Positions 1 to 11,576 are shown, counted from the first letter of the stretch. The stretch is DNA of 64,000 nt from Palaemon carinicauda (GCF_036898095.1 NC_090725.1:208454853-208518852); one strand, 5' to 3'. Program-made: numbers and translations. The notes: a model not told the origin generated them from the sequence alone.

Positions 1-900
1 AATGTCCGGGGGAAACATTGTCTGTTTTAAGTATATATTTCACTAACAATCTCTAGAGGTTCGTTTAAAATTCTTATTTGTTGTTTCTTTGCATTTTCAT
101 GGAACATTATCTTAGTTTTACTCATATTCATTTTCAGTTTTACCTTTCTGTTATCTTTATTCAAGTCTTCTATCCTCTTTTCCCATTCCTCCCATGATTC
201 ACTAAATAGAACTATGTCATTTGCAAATCTTAAATTGTTAAGGTAATCCCCATTAATGTTAATTCCTACAATATCCAAATTTAAAACTCTTAAAAGTGTC
301 TTTTAGACACAAAGTGGATAATTTGTCTAATTCTTTTCTCAATCGGAATTTTCTCATTATCTTTATGTAGTTTTAGGATTGTTGTACTTCCCGTATACTG
401 TAGATATCTTTAAGTGTTTTAACATAATGTTCTTCTATTCCTTATCTTTGAAGTGCTTTCATTACTGCTGAAGATTTGACAGAATCAAAAGCTTTCTCGT
501 AGTCTATAAATGCCATACATGGTGGTTTGTCATACTCAGTTGAATGTTCTATTAGCTAGTTAATTACATGAATATGGTCAATTGTTGAATGTCCGTTTTT
601 TAAAGCCTCCCTGCTCTCTTGGTTGATTAAAGTCTAGCTGTTTTCCCGAATAGAATGATCTTTTTAAATATTTCATATATTACGAAGGGTCAACTTATTG
701 GGCAGTAATGTTTCAGGTCTTTCGTGTCTTCCTTTTTGTGAGTTTTTCCAAGCTGTAGGTAAAGAGCATTCTTGCAGATATTTGTGTAAATTTCAGCAAG
801 TTTTACTACTTTGAAATCGATTCCATCTATTATTATATCAAACGTTATGTCTTTTAATACTTTCTTTATTTCTCCTATTTTTACTTTTGGTACCGGCTCA
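1..900 (-). pseudogene. Non-LTR retrotransposon reverse transcriptase remnant (RTE-like)
   Basis: Read on the minus strand, this stretch translates in broken frames into a LINE-type reverse transcriptase. Starting near 790 and moving down there is a KKEDTKDLKHYCPIS-like segment, then GFRSGFSTIDHIHVINQLIE (about 600-540), then the motif A block AFIDYEKAFDSV (about 520-480). The catalytic block near 240-200 reads FANDIVLF, where active relatives have FADD, so one catalytic aspartate is replaced. The longest open piece is 27-278 (83 codons). Several frameshifts and stops separate the blocks and the element runs off the window start. The motif series resembles the arthropod 'endonuclease-reverse transcriptase' (RTE-type) group; the clade is inferred from memory of the family. 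It is a dead copy. Confidence 0.75.
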
Positions 901-972
901 GATGTTTCATTATTTCTATTAGAAAAGCTATTCTTATATTACTATTGTATAGCATTGTATCGAAACCCTCTG

Positions 973-973
<1 letters not shown>

Positions 974-1064
<91 letters not shown>
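974..1064. repeat. (AT)n-(GT)n compound microsatellite
   Basis: A pure AT dinucleotide run (974-1030) passes directly into a pure GT run (1031-1064). Open frames across it (Tyr-Ile or Cys-Val repeats) are artefacts of the repeat. Confidence 0.97.
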
Positions 1065-1068
<4 letters not shown>

Positions 1069-2213
1069 TTGTGTGTGTATATGTAATCATAAAAGGCTTT
1101 ATTCAGAGGAAAATTCATTTACTAACAAATATGAAGAAAAATAACTGCTGCTCTGCTTAGTGTGAAAGGCGGCTAACGCATTTGCTGATTAAATGCACAT
1201 AAGCGTCGACTAGTTTTGAGACCAATGTATGAACTCTAAATGTTCTTTAGTGCATTAAAATTCAAAAGCCAATGATTGATAAATTCTCCCAACATTTATA
1301 TTCTTGGCAATCATGGGAAGCAGAGATAGGGAGGATAAAGTCACAAAACAGGGAATATTCAATGAATTGTAGTTTTCGGGAAGGATGAATCTGCAAAAGT
1401 TAAAATGGGTTCGTTCGGGTTTCATGTAACCCATTTTAATATATATTAATGAAAGCTGGCTATTAGTTCTAAGAAAAAGAGAACGAATGAAATCTGTCTA
1501 GATGGACAATTGTGTGTACTTTAAAAAGGGAGTTATGAGGGTCGCAAGGAGGGAAGTAGAGACAGGAAGTGGTCAAAATATTGAGAAATGTGAAACGAAG
1601 TATTAGGGTCTTTGAGGGTAATTAGTCATATTAAGAGATTGGAAAGCGATAGATTAGTAAGAAATTTATACTATTCGAAAGTTTTAGGAGGAAAGACGAT
1701 ATAGAAACCTAGTTAGATGCCGAGAATGGAAGCGCCTAAATAGCTAGAACGCGTGAAACTGTAAACAAGATAGTGGTGAGCAAGAACGTTACACCATGCA
1801 TGACATTACGTCAGCATTGGCCTTGGTGGTGATCACGAAAAGTGATTGCACAGTGAAGGCAGCGTAGTTCCTACGAATCTTCTGCTCAGATATTTGAAAG
1901 CAGCTTATCAACATAAGGGGATAATTATTGCCTTAGAGATAGTTGTCTTGCGTTTTAGGACCATCTTTGTTAGACGCTGCATAATAGTAAACAAAATAGA
2001 ATTACATGTTTCTGTGTGTCATGATACCAATTTGCAGCAATGGATCATTAATTTTCTACGGTGAATTTTGATCCCGTATAGCGCTGTCAGTTGCGAAATG
2101 AGAGAGCCTCATATTTCGGTTTAATGCACATGGAGTGGCACAAATAATAAAAGTCTCAACACAATGTAAATCACTGGAGCTCCCTATGAAAGAAACTCTT
2201 TTCTGGCAAAATA
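1065..2213. other. Unassigned upstream DNA
   Basis: I see no gene, RNA or recognisable transposon here. Short open frames such as 1846-2064 have no family signature. The composition is AT-rich. Confidence 0.5.
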
Positions 2214-2225
2214 TTATTATTATTG

Positions 2226-2301
<76 letters not shown>
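2214..2301. repeat. (ATT)n microsatellite
   Basis: A trinucleotide ATT/TTA run of about 29 units with one GTT interruption near its start. Poly-isoleucine frames on both strands are artefacts. Confidence 0.97.
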
Positions 2302-3074
<773 letters not shown>

Positions 3075-3583
3075 TAGGCCTACGTGTGTTAGCAACTTCC
3101 TTTTCCTGTTTGCTTCCTGTGACGATTTATCTACATATTAAACTTCTGAAGCAGTATACTTCACTTGATATCTGAAAGCAATATGAGTAGCCTAATAGGC
3201 TACAATAAATTATTGGCCCTCTCTCACAAAGACTGTTTGCAAATCAGCACAGGTTGTGTTAGTATGCATACAAACAATGCAAATAATTATTCATACGCGC
3301 ATAATTTGATTTACTTATAAATGTTTCAACACATACTTGCGGATATAGAATATAGGCCTAGGCTATATGGCCCAGGCTACATCTGAGGCAAATTTTAGCC
3401 TACCTAAGGGTTTTATCCCCGAATACATTATAACGATTTTCACTGCGAAAACAACTGAGGAGAGAACTCTAATTATCCGGACACTTGAAGGCACTCATCC
3501 GGTTTGTCTCCTATTTGAATTCAGAAAATACCTGACTGGCACAATAAGAAAATCTAGCCAACCTCCCCAGTAGATAGTGAATT

Positions 3584-4499
<916 letters not shown>

Positions 4500-4617
4500 T
4501 TTGGAATCCTCTAGTGGCTAAGAGGAAGACAACAGAGTAACAAAAATTAGTGTTCAGTTACGGCTTGCGGGCCCCGGCGAACAGAGAGGAGGAGCGACGT
4601 TCTCTCGGGACCCTACA
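4500..4617 (+). promoter_or_regulatory. Candidate core promoter and 5' leader of the M1 peptidase gene
   Basis: The sequence just before the start codon is more GC-rich than its surroundings. It contains TCAGTT at 4554-4559, an exact match to the arthropod initiator consensus TCAKTY, which would put the start site about 62 nt upstream of the ATG at 4618. No TATA box was seen at the expected distance. The short initiator match can occur by chance. Confidence 0.3.
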
Positions 4618-4657
4618 ATGAGCGACCATGACGTGGACGATATTGCTTTCCTTACAG
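4618..4657 (+). CDS. M1-family membrane aminopeptidase, exon 1
   Basis: The ATG at 4618 opens 13 codons plus one base (MSDHDVDDIAFLT, then the G of a split Gly codon). It is followed by the donor site ACAG/GTAATT at 4658. The phase (1) matches the acceptor phase of the exon at 53041, and the joined peptide reads smoothly (...FLTGSPNESGF). The product is the acidic start of the cytoplasmic tail of a type II membrane peptidase. The exon is too short to recognise alone; the assignment rests on phase, splice consensus, strand and the absence of any other candidate first exon. An upstream non-coding exon cannot be excluded. A transcript would confirm the 48.4 kb junction. Confidence 0.6.
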
Positions 4658-5547
4658 GTAATTCTTGTAACATATGAAGAGTAAATTACTCTAGTAAATA
4701 TGAATTCTATTTGCATATTTTATTCATGAATTTTTCGTGTCTACACCTTCTGTAACTGTCAGCCTGTGGTATGCTGATTTTCTTGTTGGCACAGTAAAAG
4801 CAAATCTTCACTGGCAGCTTTCATTCCCAATTACAGTACCTACCTGTGTTTGCTCTAGAACTTAACATTGTCCCAGATTCCGTAGATTAAATCTACCTTG
4901 AATCATGTCCCTTGCCTTGATCATAGGGTAGCTAAACTTAATTGTGGCTCAGGCTAGAGGAAAATCTTAATTGGGAATAGCATGTAATTTCTGTGTTTGT
5001 TTTTGTTTGGTTAAATTCAATAAATAAATACAATATTACTTCTCATCATATGATCGCATTTTCTACGATGACGGCAGAGGTCACTAATGTGCTTGACTTT
5101 TAAGGAAATTAGGGGGATATTTACTAACCTGTGGCACCTAACCTAACCTGCCATGAATCACCGTGTAATGTTGCGGTGTGTGAGGGCTACAACGCTCCTT
5201 ACCCTAAGGTAACATTGATAAGAACTGCTAATTATCTCTATGAAAAAACAGAGGAAACTTGATTTGATTAATGTACCTATGCACTCCGCTTCAAGAATAA
5301 TAATAGGATATATATATATACCCTTAATTAAGATAGTCTGTAAGATGCTACTAAGTTACCACAATTTATTGCCTATAGTTTCTTTAGCAACTAAAACCTA
5401 AGGCAAGAGTGGCGAGTTTTGAATATTATTAGGCTTTTTACTACTTACCCAGACCTGTTAAAAGTTTTAATTGTTAATCATACAGTACTGTATTGTAATA
5501 GTCTATCATAAAGCAGGTCACACATGCAAAAGACCGACGCACTGATA
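4658..5547. other. Intron 1, 5' part, no recognised element
   Basis: AT-rich intronic DNA between the exon 1 donor and the left end of E1. No motif or open frame of note. Confidence 0.5.
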
Positions 5548-5719
5548 TTTTCAATATTAAACTTACCCGATAATCATGTAGCTGTCAACTCCGTTGCCCG
5601 ACAGAATTCTTTGGAGGGATACGCCAGCTATCACAATACTAGAAGGGGGTGTACTTACCAGCGCCACCTGTGGCCAGGTACTCAAGTACTTCTTGTTGAC
5701 ACCTCCTCAATTATTCCTC
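5548..5719 (+). repeat. E1 left inverted terminal repeat
   Basis: The core 5561-5719 is the reverse complement of 12110-12268 with one mismatch (near 5611). The outer 13 nt (5548-5560) are not shared with the right repeat but are complementary to the first part of the internal complementary region at 11998-12011. AGCGCCA at 5660-5666 is shared with the ends of families B and C. Confidence 0.93.
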
Positions 5720-5930
5720 TGTCGTGCTTCCGGCAAGACGTTCTGGGATACGCTTATGATAATCTTCGAGTTTGTTCACGGCTTTGGTGAAGTATTCTCT
5801 CAGATTTCGGCTGTCGCTTTACTGGAAACCTTCTTATATTAGCTAGATAGCTTTTATATAGTCCTGATTAACGGTTAACGATCTTTTGCTTGATTTTGGA
5901 AACCCCTTTGGCTAACTCTTTGGATTCAAG

Positions 5931-8618
5931 ATGTCTGACATTTCGCAAGCCCCCTCCCATAGACGATGTAGGTCTTGCAATAGGCGTATTCTGAAGGCCT
6001 CGGTAGATCCTCACACCGCTTGTTCTGACTGTAGGGACAGGCCCTGTCAGTTAGAAAATCGATGTGAGGAATGCGCCGGACTTTCGGAACTGGAATTTGT
6101 CCGTCTTTTAAAATATTCATCTAAGTTAGAGAGAGGTAGAGTTAGGAGGAGTTCTTCTCACTCTTCACTGTTTTCCTCACCTCATGATCCCCTACCTTTT
6201 CCTACCCCTGTAGTGGCTACCCCCGAACCTACTGTTTGCCCTCCGCCTGATATGTCTGTTGTTTTGCGTGCTATTCAGGCCTTAGGCGATAAAGTAGAGT
6301 CAGTGGTAAGTGACCATAAGTCTCTGATGGCCGAAGTCAAGGAACTTAAGGTCAAGAGTGCAGTGGGTGGAATTAGTGCCAGTGCTGTGACGAGTGCTAG
6401 TGTCAGTGCAGTGCCAAGTGCTAGTGTCAGTGCCAGTGTGGTGCGTGAGGATACTTCTGTGCGAGCCAGTCGTCCTCCCAGTCCGGGACCTCTTGCAAGC
6501 TCCCAAGCCCAGGGGAGAAGCAATGTCGAAGGGCATAAGGGTTCGGCAGGCCTTGTTAGGCGCACAGAAGTATCCTCGGTGGTTGCGGGCGTGTCTTCCA
6601 AAGACCGTCACTCCCACCTGCAGACGATTGAGCCCGTCTTTTTCTCGTCCGCTGATCATCTGTCAGGGAAGAAACGTTGGTCTCAGGTCTCGAGACCACT
6701 TAAACGCAGAGTCCATTCCGCGAGTGCTCAGCCAGGTTGCAGTCATTGGCTCAGCTCTGACTCGCCGCAGTCATCTGTCGACTGCACTCCGCCCAAGAGG
6801 AGTAAGGTTCTGCCACAACAGAGCTCGACTGTTAAGGCTTTACCTCAGCCTACTGTAGTTTCTGCCGACCCTAAGTGGACTCTACTACAGTCCATGCAAG
6901 CACAGCTTTCGGACTTGATGCGTGAGTGTCGGGCTGAGAGTGTTGCGCCTCCGCCTCCGCCTACACTCCCTCCGCCTGCGCTCGCTCCGCCTGCGCTTGC
7001 TCCGCCTGATCGCAGTACCACCTGCCAGGCGTACGATGTTGAGCCACGGTCTGAGTTTGCTGTTCCCAGTGGTGTTCAGCCTCCGCCTTCTTTAAGGCAA
7101 CCTTTGCTATGGGATCAGGAGGATTATACCTCTCTTCCTCCGCCTCCCCTTGCTGTTCCACCAGTGGTGCAACTCTCGGCTGAGGTACAACAACCTCTCC
7201 CGTCCATGAGTCAGTCTCCTCAGCTCTCGCTGCAGCGAGCTCAACCATCCACAAGGCAAGCTCCACTACACCTTGGCCTTGCGCCTCAGGAGCCTCAGCT
7301 TGCGAGACATTTACCTTGTTCTGCGCAGCCTCAACCTCATCACGCTCCGCTCACACCACAGGAACAGGAACTTGCTACTCCGCTTCCACCAACCGCTCAG
7401 CAAGCGCAACCCTTGGGTTCAACCACTCATGCTAGGAGTCAGCCTCCTCCACCCATGCGCCTTCCTTCTGCTTCGTCTGTTATTCAGCCTTTGCAGTCTG
7501 AGCCTCAGGTTCTCCCTCAACAGTTACTTGAAGAGGAAACCACTAATATTGTTCCTACTCGTTCTGACTCTGCTGTTCAGCATTCTTGTCCGATATCTTC
7601 GCTACACTCTGGTGATGAGGCGTCTGATGATGAGGAGGCACACCTGGATCCCTCGTCAGACGTGGATGAATCCAAGCCTTCTCCACAGTCTATTGACTTT
7701 CGTAAGGTCTTGGCTCTGCTTAGGGAGGTTTACCCAGACCACTTTGTCTCTGCTATTCCCCGCTCTCCGCCATCTGAGTTTTCGCTGGGCATACAACAAG
7801 CTAAGTCCTCCTATACTAAGCTAGTCCTAGCAAGGTCCTCTAAGAGAGCATTAAGGATCTTAGGGGAGTGGCTGCAGACTAAGCAACACCTTGGCAAAAC
7901 TTCTTTCATGTTCCCGCCGACTAAGCTCACTTCGAAAGCGAGCGTTTGGTATGCCACAGGAGAAGCACCAGGCTTGGGAGTACCTGCCTCTGCCCAGGCT
8001 GACTTCTCAAGTCTGGTAGACTCGCCTCGGAGAACTGCAATGAGGCGCTCTAGGGTTTGCTGGACCTTCTCAGACCTTGATCACTTACTGAAAGGACTGT
8101 TTAGAGCATTTGAGATGTTCAACTTTCTTGACTGGTGCCTGGGGGCCCTCAGCAAGAAGACCTCTCCTGCGGACAAGGATTCTGCCATGCTATTAATGTC
8201 CTGCATGGATAAGGCCATTAGGGATGGATCTGGTGAGCTTGCGTCGATGTTTGTATCAGGGGTTTTGAAGAAAAGGGAACAGCTGTGTACCTTCCTTTCC
8301 TCCAGCATTACACCTTGCCAAAGGTCACAACTCCTTTTTGCTCCGCTCTCGAAGTTCCTCTTCCCCGAAGAGCTGGTTAAGGACTTGTCTGCTGCCCTGA
8401 TACAAAAGGACACACACGATCTTGTAGCCTCATCGGCTCGTAAGTCTAAGGTTGCTACCTCAGTCCCCAAGACTTATCGCTCCCCAGTGGCTGATACCCC
8501 TGCTACGAGGTTCATACCGCCCTTTCGTGGTAGAGCCCCCAGCCGAGGAAGCTCCCGTCCAGACTCTTACAGGAGCAAGTCCAGGAAAGGCTCCAGGACA
8601 TCTAAAGGTAAAAACTGA
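5931..8618 (+). CDS. E1 Gag-like protein (DIRS ORF1)
   Basis: 895 codons from ATG 5931 (context TTCAAGATGTC) to TGA 8616-8618. The N-terminus carries a Cys cluster: C13-x2-C16, C31-x2-C34, C39, C45-x2-C48. It has no classical CCHC knuckle spacing but is probably zinc-binding, and it is conserved in E2, E4 and, decayed, E5. The middle (about 330-560) is a Pro/Gln-rich, repeat-prone region that differs between copies. A conserved block (about 570-850, starting DFRKVLALLREVYPDHFVS) follows, and then a basic RG/S-rich tail (FIPPFRGRAPSRG) that probably binds RNA. The role, capsid-like packaging of the element RNA, is inferred from position. The same frame stays open after the TGA into the recombinase. 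Confidence 0.85.
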   Translation: MSDISQAPSHRRCRSCNRRILKASVDPHTACSDCRDRPCQLENRCEECAGLSELEFVRLLKYSSKLERGRVRRSSSHSSLFSSPHDPLPFPTPVVATPEPTVCPPPDMSVVLRAIQALGDKVESVVSDHKSLMAEVKELKVKSAVGGISASAVTSASVSAVPSASVSASVVREDTSVRASRPPSPGPLASSQAQGRSNVEGHKGSAGLVRRTEVSSVVAGVSSKDRHSHLQTIEPVFFSSADHLSGKKRWSQVSRPLKRRVHSASAQPGCSHWLSSDSPQSSVDCTPPKRSKVLPQQSSTVKALPQPTVVSADPKWTLLQSMQAQLSDLMRECRAESVAPPPPPTLPPPALAPPALAPPDRSTTCQAYDVEPRSEFAVPSGVQPPPSLRQPLLWDQEDYTSLPPPPLAVPPVVQLSAEVQQPLPSMSQSPQLSLQRAQPSTRQAPLHLGLAPQEPQLARHLPCSAQPQPHHAPLTPQEQELATPLPPTAQQAQPLGSTTHARSQPPPPMRLPSASSVIQPLQSEPQVLPQQLLEEETTNIVPTRSDSAVQHSCPISSLHSGDEASDDEEAHLDPSSDVDESKPSPQSIDFRKVLALLREVYPDHFVSAIPRSPPSEFSLGIQQAKSSYTKLVLARSSKRALRILGEWLQTKQHLGKTSFMFPPTKLTSKASVWYATGEAPGLGVPASAQADFSSLVDSPRRTAMRRSRVCWTFSDLDHLLKGLFRAFEMFNFLDWCLGALSKKTSPADKDSAMLLMSCMDKAIRDGSGELASMFVSGVLKKREQLCTFLSSSITPCQRSQLLFAPLSKFLFPEELVKDLSAALIQKDTHDLVASSARKSKVATSVPKTYRSPVADTPATRFIPPFRGRAPSRGSSRPDSYRSKSRKGSRTSKGKN
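6493..6523 (+). promoter_or_regulatory. Candidate conserved RNA hairpin inside E1 gag
   Basis: TTGC (6493-6496) pairs with GCAA (6520-6523), and CTCCC (6500-6504) pairs with GGGAG (6513-6517), around an 8-nt loop. The surrounding block is identical in E2 and E4 although their gag proteins differ widely. E3 keeps the pairing through a compensatory change. Cis-acting function is inferred. Confidence 0.6.
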
Positions 8619-10677
8619 CTCTCCGCATCTCCAGACAGCAGTAGGAGCCAGACTCAAGATCTTCTGGCGAGCCTGGGAGAAGAGAGGTGCAGACGCCCAG
8701 TCTGTCAGTTGGCTGAGGAATGGTTACAGGATTCCATTCTGCCTCAAACCACCTCTGACCACTTCGCCCATCAACCTCTCTCCCAACTACAAAGAAGAGG
8801 ACAAGAGGCTAGCATTGCACCAGGAGGTGTCGCTACTTGTGCAGAAGAAGGCAGTGGTTATAGTCCGGGACCATCAATCCCCGGGCTTCTACAACCGTCT
8901 CTTTCTTGTGGCCAAGAAGACAGGAGGTTGGAGACCGGTGCTGGACGTCAGCGCGCTCAACGCGTATGTCACCAAGCAGACGTTCACGATGGAGACGACG
9001 AAGTCGGTCTTAGCAGCGGTCAGGCAGGAGGACTGGATGGTCTCGTTGGACTTGAAAGATGCCTACTTTCACGTTCCTATTCATCCAGACTCCCAACCTT
9101 TCCTGAGATTCGTTTTCGGAAAGGTTGTCTACCAATTCCAAGCCCTGTGTTTTGGCCTAAGCACAGCTCCTATGGTCTTTACTCATCTGATGAGGAATAT
9201 AGCAAAATTCCTACACTTATCGGACATCAGAGCCTCCCTCTACTTAGACGACTGGCTGTTGAGAGCCTCCACGAGTCGTCGCTGTCTGGAGAATCTCAAT
9301 TGGACTTTAGACTTAATCAGAGAACTGGGTCTATTAGTCAACATAGAAAAGTCTCAACTCATTCCCTCCCAATCCATTGTGTACCTGGGAATGGAGATTC
9401 GGAGTCAGGATTTTCGGGCTTTTCCATCGGCCCCCAGGATAAGTCAAGCCCTAGAGTGCATCATGAGCATGCTGAAGAGGAGCAGTTGCTCGGTGAGACA
9501 GTGGATGAGTCTCACAGGGACCCTTTCATCACTGGCCCTGTTCGTCGAGCTAGGGAGACTCCACCTCCGCCCTCTTCAATTCCATCTTGCAGCTCATTGG
9601 GACAAGGGTTCGACTCTCGAAGCAGTCTCTATCCCAATCACCCAAGAGATGAAGACCACTCTCCTGTGGTGGAAGCACAACCTCCTTCTCAGGGAGGGTC
9701 TATCGTTGGCTATTCAGACCCCCAATCTTCATCTCTTCTCAGATGCATCGGACTCGGGCTGGGGTGCGACCTTGAACGGACGGGAATGCTCGGGAACGTG
9801 GAACGAAGAACAGGGATTACTCCACATCAACTGCAAGGAGCTACTAGCAGTTCATTTAGCCCTGTTGAACTTCAAGTCCCTCCTGCTAGGCAAAGTGGTG
9901 GAGGTGAACTCAGACAATACCACAGCCTTGGCTTACATCTCCAAGCAAGGAGGGACCCATTCGAGGAGCCTATACGAGATCGCAAGGGACCTCCTCATTT
10001 GGTCAAGAGGTCTAAACCTCACTCTGGTCACGAGGTTCATTCAGGGCGATATGAACGTCTCAGCAGATCGCCTAAGCAGAAGGAATCAGGTCATTCCCAC
10101 GGAATGGACCCTCCACAAGAGTGTGTGCAACAGACTTTGGACCTTGTGGGGTCAACCTACCATAGATCTGTTTGCCACCTCCATAACCAAGAGACTTCCG
10201 CTGTACTGTTCCCCTGTTCCAGACCCTGCAGCAGTTCATGTGGATGCTTTTCTACTGAACTGGTCCCATCTCGACCTGTACGCATTCCCACCGTTCAAGA
10301 TAATAAACAAAGTTCTGCAGAAATTCCTCTCGCACGAAGGGACACGGCTGACGCTGGTTGCTCCCCTTTGGCCTGCAAGAGAATGGTTCACAGAGGTACT
10401 TCAATGGCTAGTCGACATCCCCAGGACTCTACCTCTAAGAGTGGACCTTCTACGTCAACCTCACGTAGACAGGTTGCACCCAAACCTCCACGCTCTTCGG
10501 CTGACTGCCTTCAGACTGTCGAAAGATTCGCTAGAGCTAGAGGCTTTTCGAAGGAGGCAGCCAGTGCGATTGCCAGAGCGAGAAGGGTTTCCACTCGTAG
10601 AGTCTACCAGTCTAAGTGGGAGGTCTTCCGAAGCTGGTGTAGAGCCAATTCAATATCCTCTACCAATACCTCTGTGA
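8452..10677 (+). CDS. E1 reverse transcriptase-RNase H-methyltransferase-like polyprotein
   Basis: The frame is open from 8452 to TAG-type end 10677, +1 relative to gag and overlapping its last 167 nt. It has no ATG before the RT core, so it probably depends on frameshifting or another non-standard start; homology with E2 and E4 is clear from about 8480-8530. Numbering from 8452: RT motif A SLDLKDAYF (198-206), CFGLSTAP (233-240) and YLDD (264-267); RNase H acidic residues D431 (FSDAS), E463 (CKELLAVH), D488 (VNSDNTTA) and D539 (NVSADRLS); then IDLFATS (571-577) and FPPF (612-615), the region that carries a Dam-like methyltransferase in other DIRS elements. All RT and RNase H catalytic residues are present. 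It would copy the element RNA into DNA. Confidence 0.88.
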   Translation: MLPQSPRLIAPQWLIPLLRGSYRPFVVEPPAEEAPVQTLTGASPGKAPGHLKVKTDSPHLQTAVGARLKIFWRAWEKRGADAQSVSWLRNGYRIPFCLKPPLTTSPINLSPNYKEEDKRLALHQEVSLLVQKKAVVIVRDHQSPGFYNRLFLVAKKTGGWRPVLDVSALNAYVTKQTFTMETTKSVLAAVRQEDWMVSLDLKDAYFHVPIHPDSQPFLRFVFGKVVYQFQALCFGLSTAPMVFTHLMRNIAKFLHLSDIRASLYLDDWLLRASTSRRCLENLNWTLDLIRELGLLVNIEKSQLIPSQSIVYLGMEIRSQDFRAFPSAPRISQALECIMSMLKRSSCSVRQWMSLTGTLSSLALFVELGRLHLRPLQFHLAAHWDKGSTLEAVSIPITQEMKTTLLWWKHNLLLREGLSLAIQTPNLHLFSDASDSGWGATLNGRECSGTWNEEQGLLHINCKELLAVHLALLNFKSLLLGKVVEVNSDNTTALAYISKQGGTHSRSLYEIARDLLIWSRGLNLTLVTRFIQGDMNVSADRLSRRNQVIPTEWTLHKSVCNRLWTLWGQPTIDLFATSITKRLPLYCSPVPDPAAVHVDAFLLNWSHLDLYAFPPFKIINKVLQKFLSHEGTRLTLVAPLWPAREWFTEVLQWLVDIPRTLPLRVDLLRQPHVDRLHPNLHALRLTAFRLSKDSLELEAFRRRQPVRLPEREGFPLVESTSLSGRSSEAGVEPIQYPLPIPL

Positions 10678-11576
10678 CCCAAATAGCTGACTTCCTTCTA
10701 CATCTTAGGAATGAGAGATCCCTTTCAGCCCCTACGATTAAAGGGTATAGGAGTATGTTGGCTTCAGTTCTCCGCCACAGAGGTTTGGACCTTTCTTCCA
10801 ACAAGGACCTTCAAGACATTCTTAAGTCTTTTGAGACGTCTAAAGAGCGTCGTCTATCCACTCCAGGCTGGAACCTAGACGTAGTCTTAAGGTTCCTTAT
10901 GTCACCTAGGTTCGAACCTCTCCAGTCAGCTTCCTTCAAGGACCTTACCCTCAAGACTCTTTTTCTCGTCTGCCTTGCAACAGCTAAGAGAGTCAGTGAG
11001 GTTCATGCCTTCAGCAAGAACATTGGTTTCACGACCGAATCTGCAACATGTTCTTTTCAGCTCGGATTCCTAGCAAAGAACGAACTTCCTTCACGTCCTT
11101 GGCCTAGATCGTTTGAAATACCTAGCCTCTCCAACATGGTAGGTAACGAACTAGAGAGAGTTCTTTGCCCTGTCAGAGCTCTCAAATTTTATCTTAAGAG
11201 GTCTAAACCTCTTCGAGGACAGTCAGAAGCCTTATGGTGTGCCATCAAGAAACCTTCGAGGCCCATGTCCAAGAATGGGGTTTCATATTATATAAGGCTT
11301 CTGATTAGAGAAGCCCACTCTCACTTAAAGGAGGAAGACCTTGCATTGCTGAAGGTAAGGACCCACGAAGTAAGAGCCGTAGCTACTTCGATGGCCTTTA
11401 ATAAAAACCGTTCTCTGCAGAGCATAATGGATGCAACCTATTGGAGGAGCAAGTCAGTGTTTGCATCATTTTATCTTAAAGATGTCCAGTCTCTTTACGA
11501 GAACTGCTACACCCTGGGACCATTCGTAGCAGCGAGTGCAGTAGTAGGTGAGGGCTCAGCCACTACATTCCCTTAA
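10404..11576 (+). CDS. E1 tyrosine recombinase (DIRS YR)
   Basis: 390 codons from the ATG at 10404, the Met conserved at the same place in E2, E3 and E4; another ATG in E1 and E4 lies 21 nt upstream (10383). The frame itself is open back to the gag TGA (8619), so a gag fusion by readthrough is also possible. The catalytic set of the phage-integrase fold is visible: R196 (AKRVSEVHAF), H321-x2-R324 (THEVRAVATS), W347 and nucleophile Y357 (ASFYLKDV). A SAM-like N-terminal DNA-binding part (about 45-150) precedes it. It overlaps the 3' end of the RT frame by 274 nt. It integrates circular cDNA, replacing the DDE integrase of LTR elements. Confidence 0.9.
   Translation: MASRHPQDSTSKSGPSTSTSRRQVAPKPPRSSADCLQTVERFARARGFSKEAASAIARARRVSTRRVYQSKWEVFRSWCRANSISSTNTSVTQIADFLLHLRNERSLSAPTIKGYRSMLASVLRHRGLDLSSNKDLQDILKSFETSKERRLSTPGWNLDVVLRFLMSPRFEPLQSASFKDLTLKTLFLVCLATAKRVSEVHAFSKNIGFTTESATCSFQLGFLAKNELPSRPWPRSFEIPSLSNMVGNELERVLCPVRALKFYLKRSKPLRGQSEALWCAIKKPSRPMSKNGVSYYIRLLIREAHSHLKEEDLALLKVRTHEVRAVATSMAFNKNRSLQSIMDATYWRSKSVFASFYLKDVQSLYENCYTLGPFVAASAVVGEGSATTFP

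Noticed and set aside
6275..6659. Antisense open frames inside gag, RT and the Ty3 polyprotein
   Set aside because: Shadows of real sense frames in GC-rich or repeat-rich coding sequence, with no motifs of their own.
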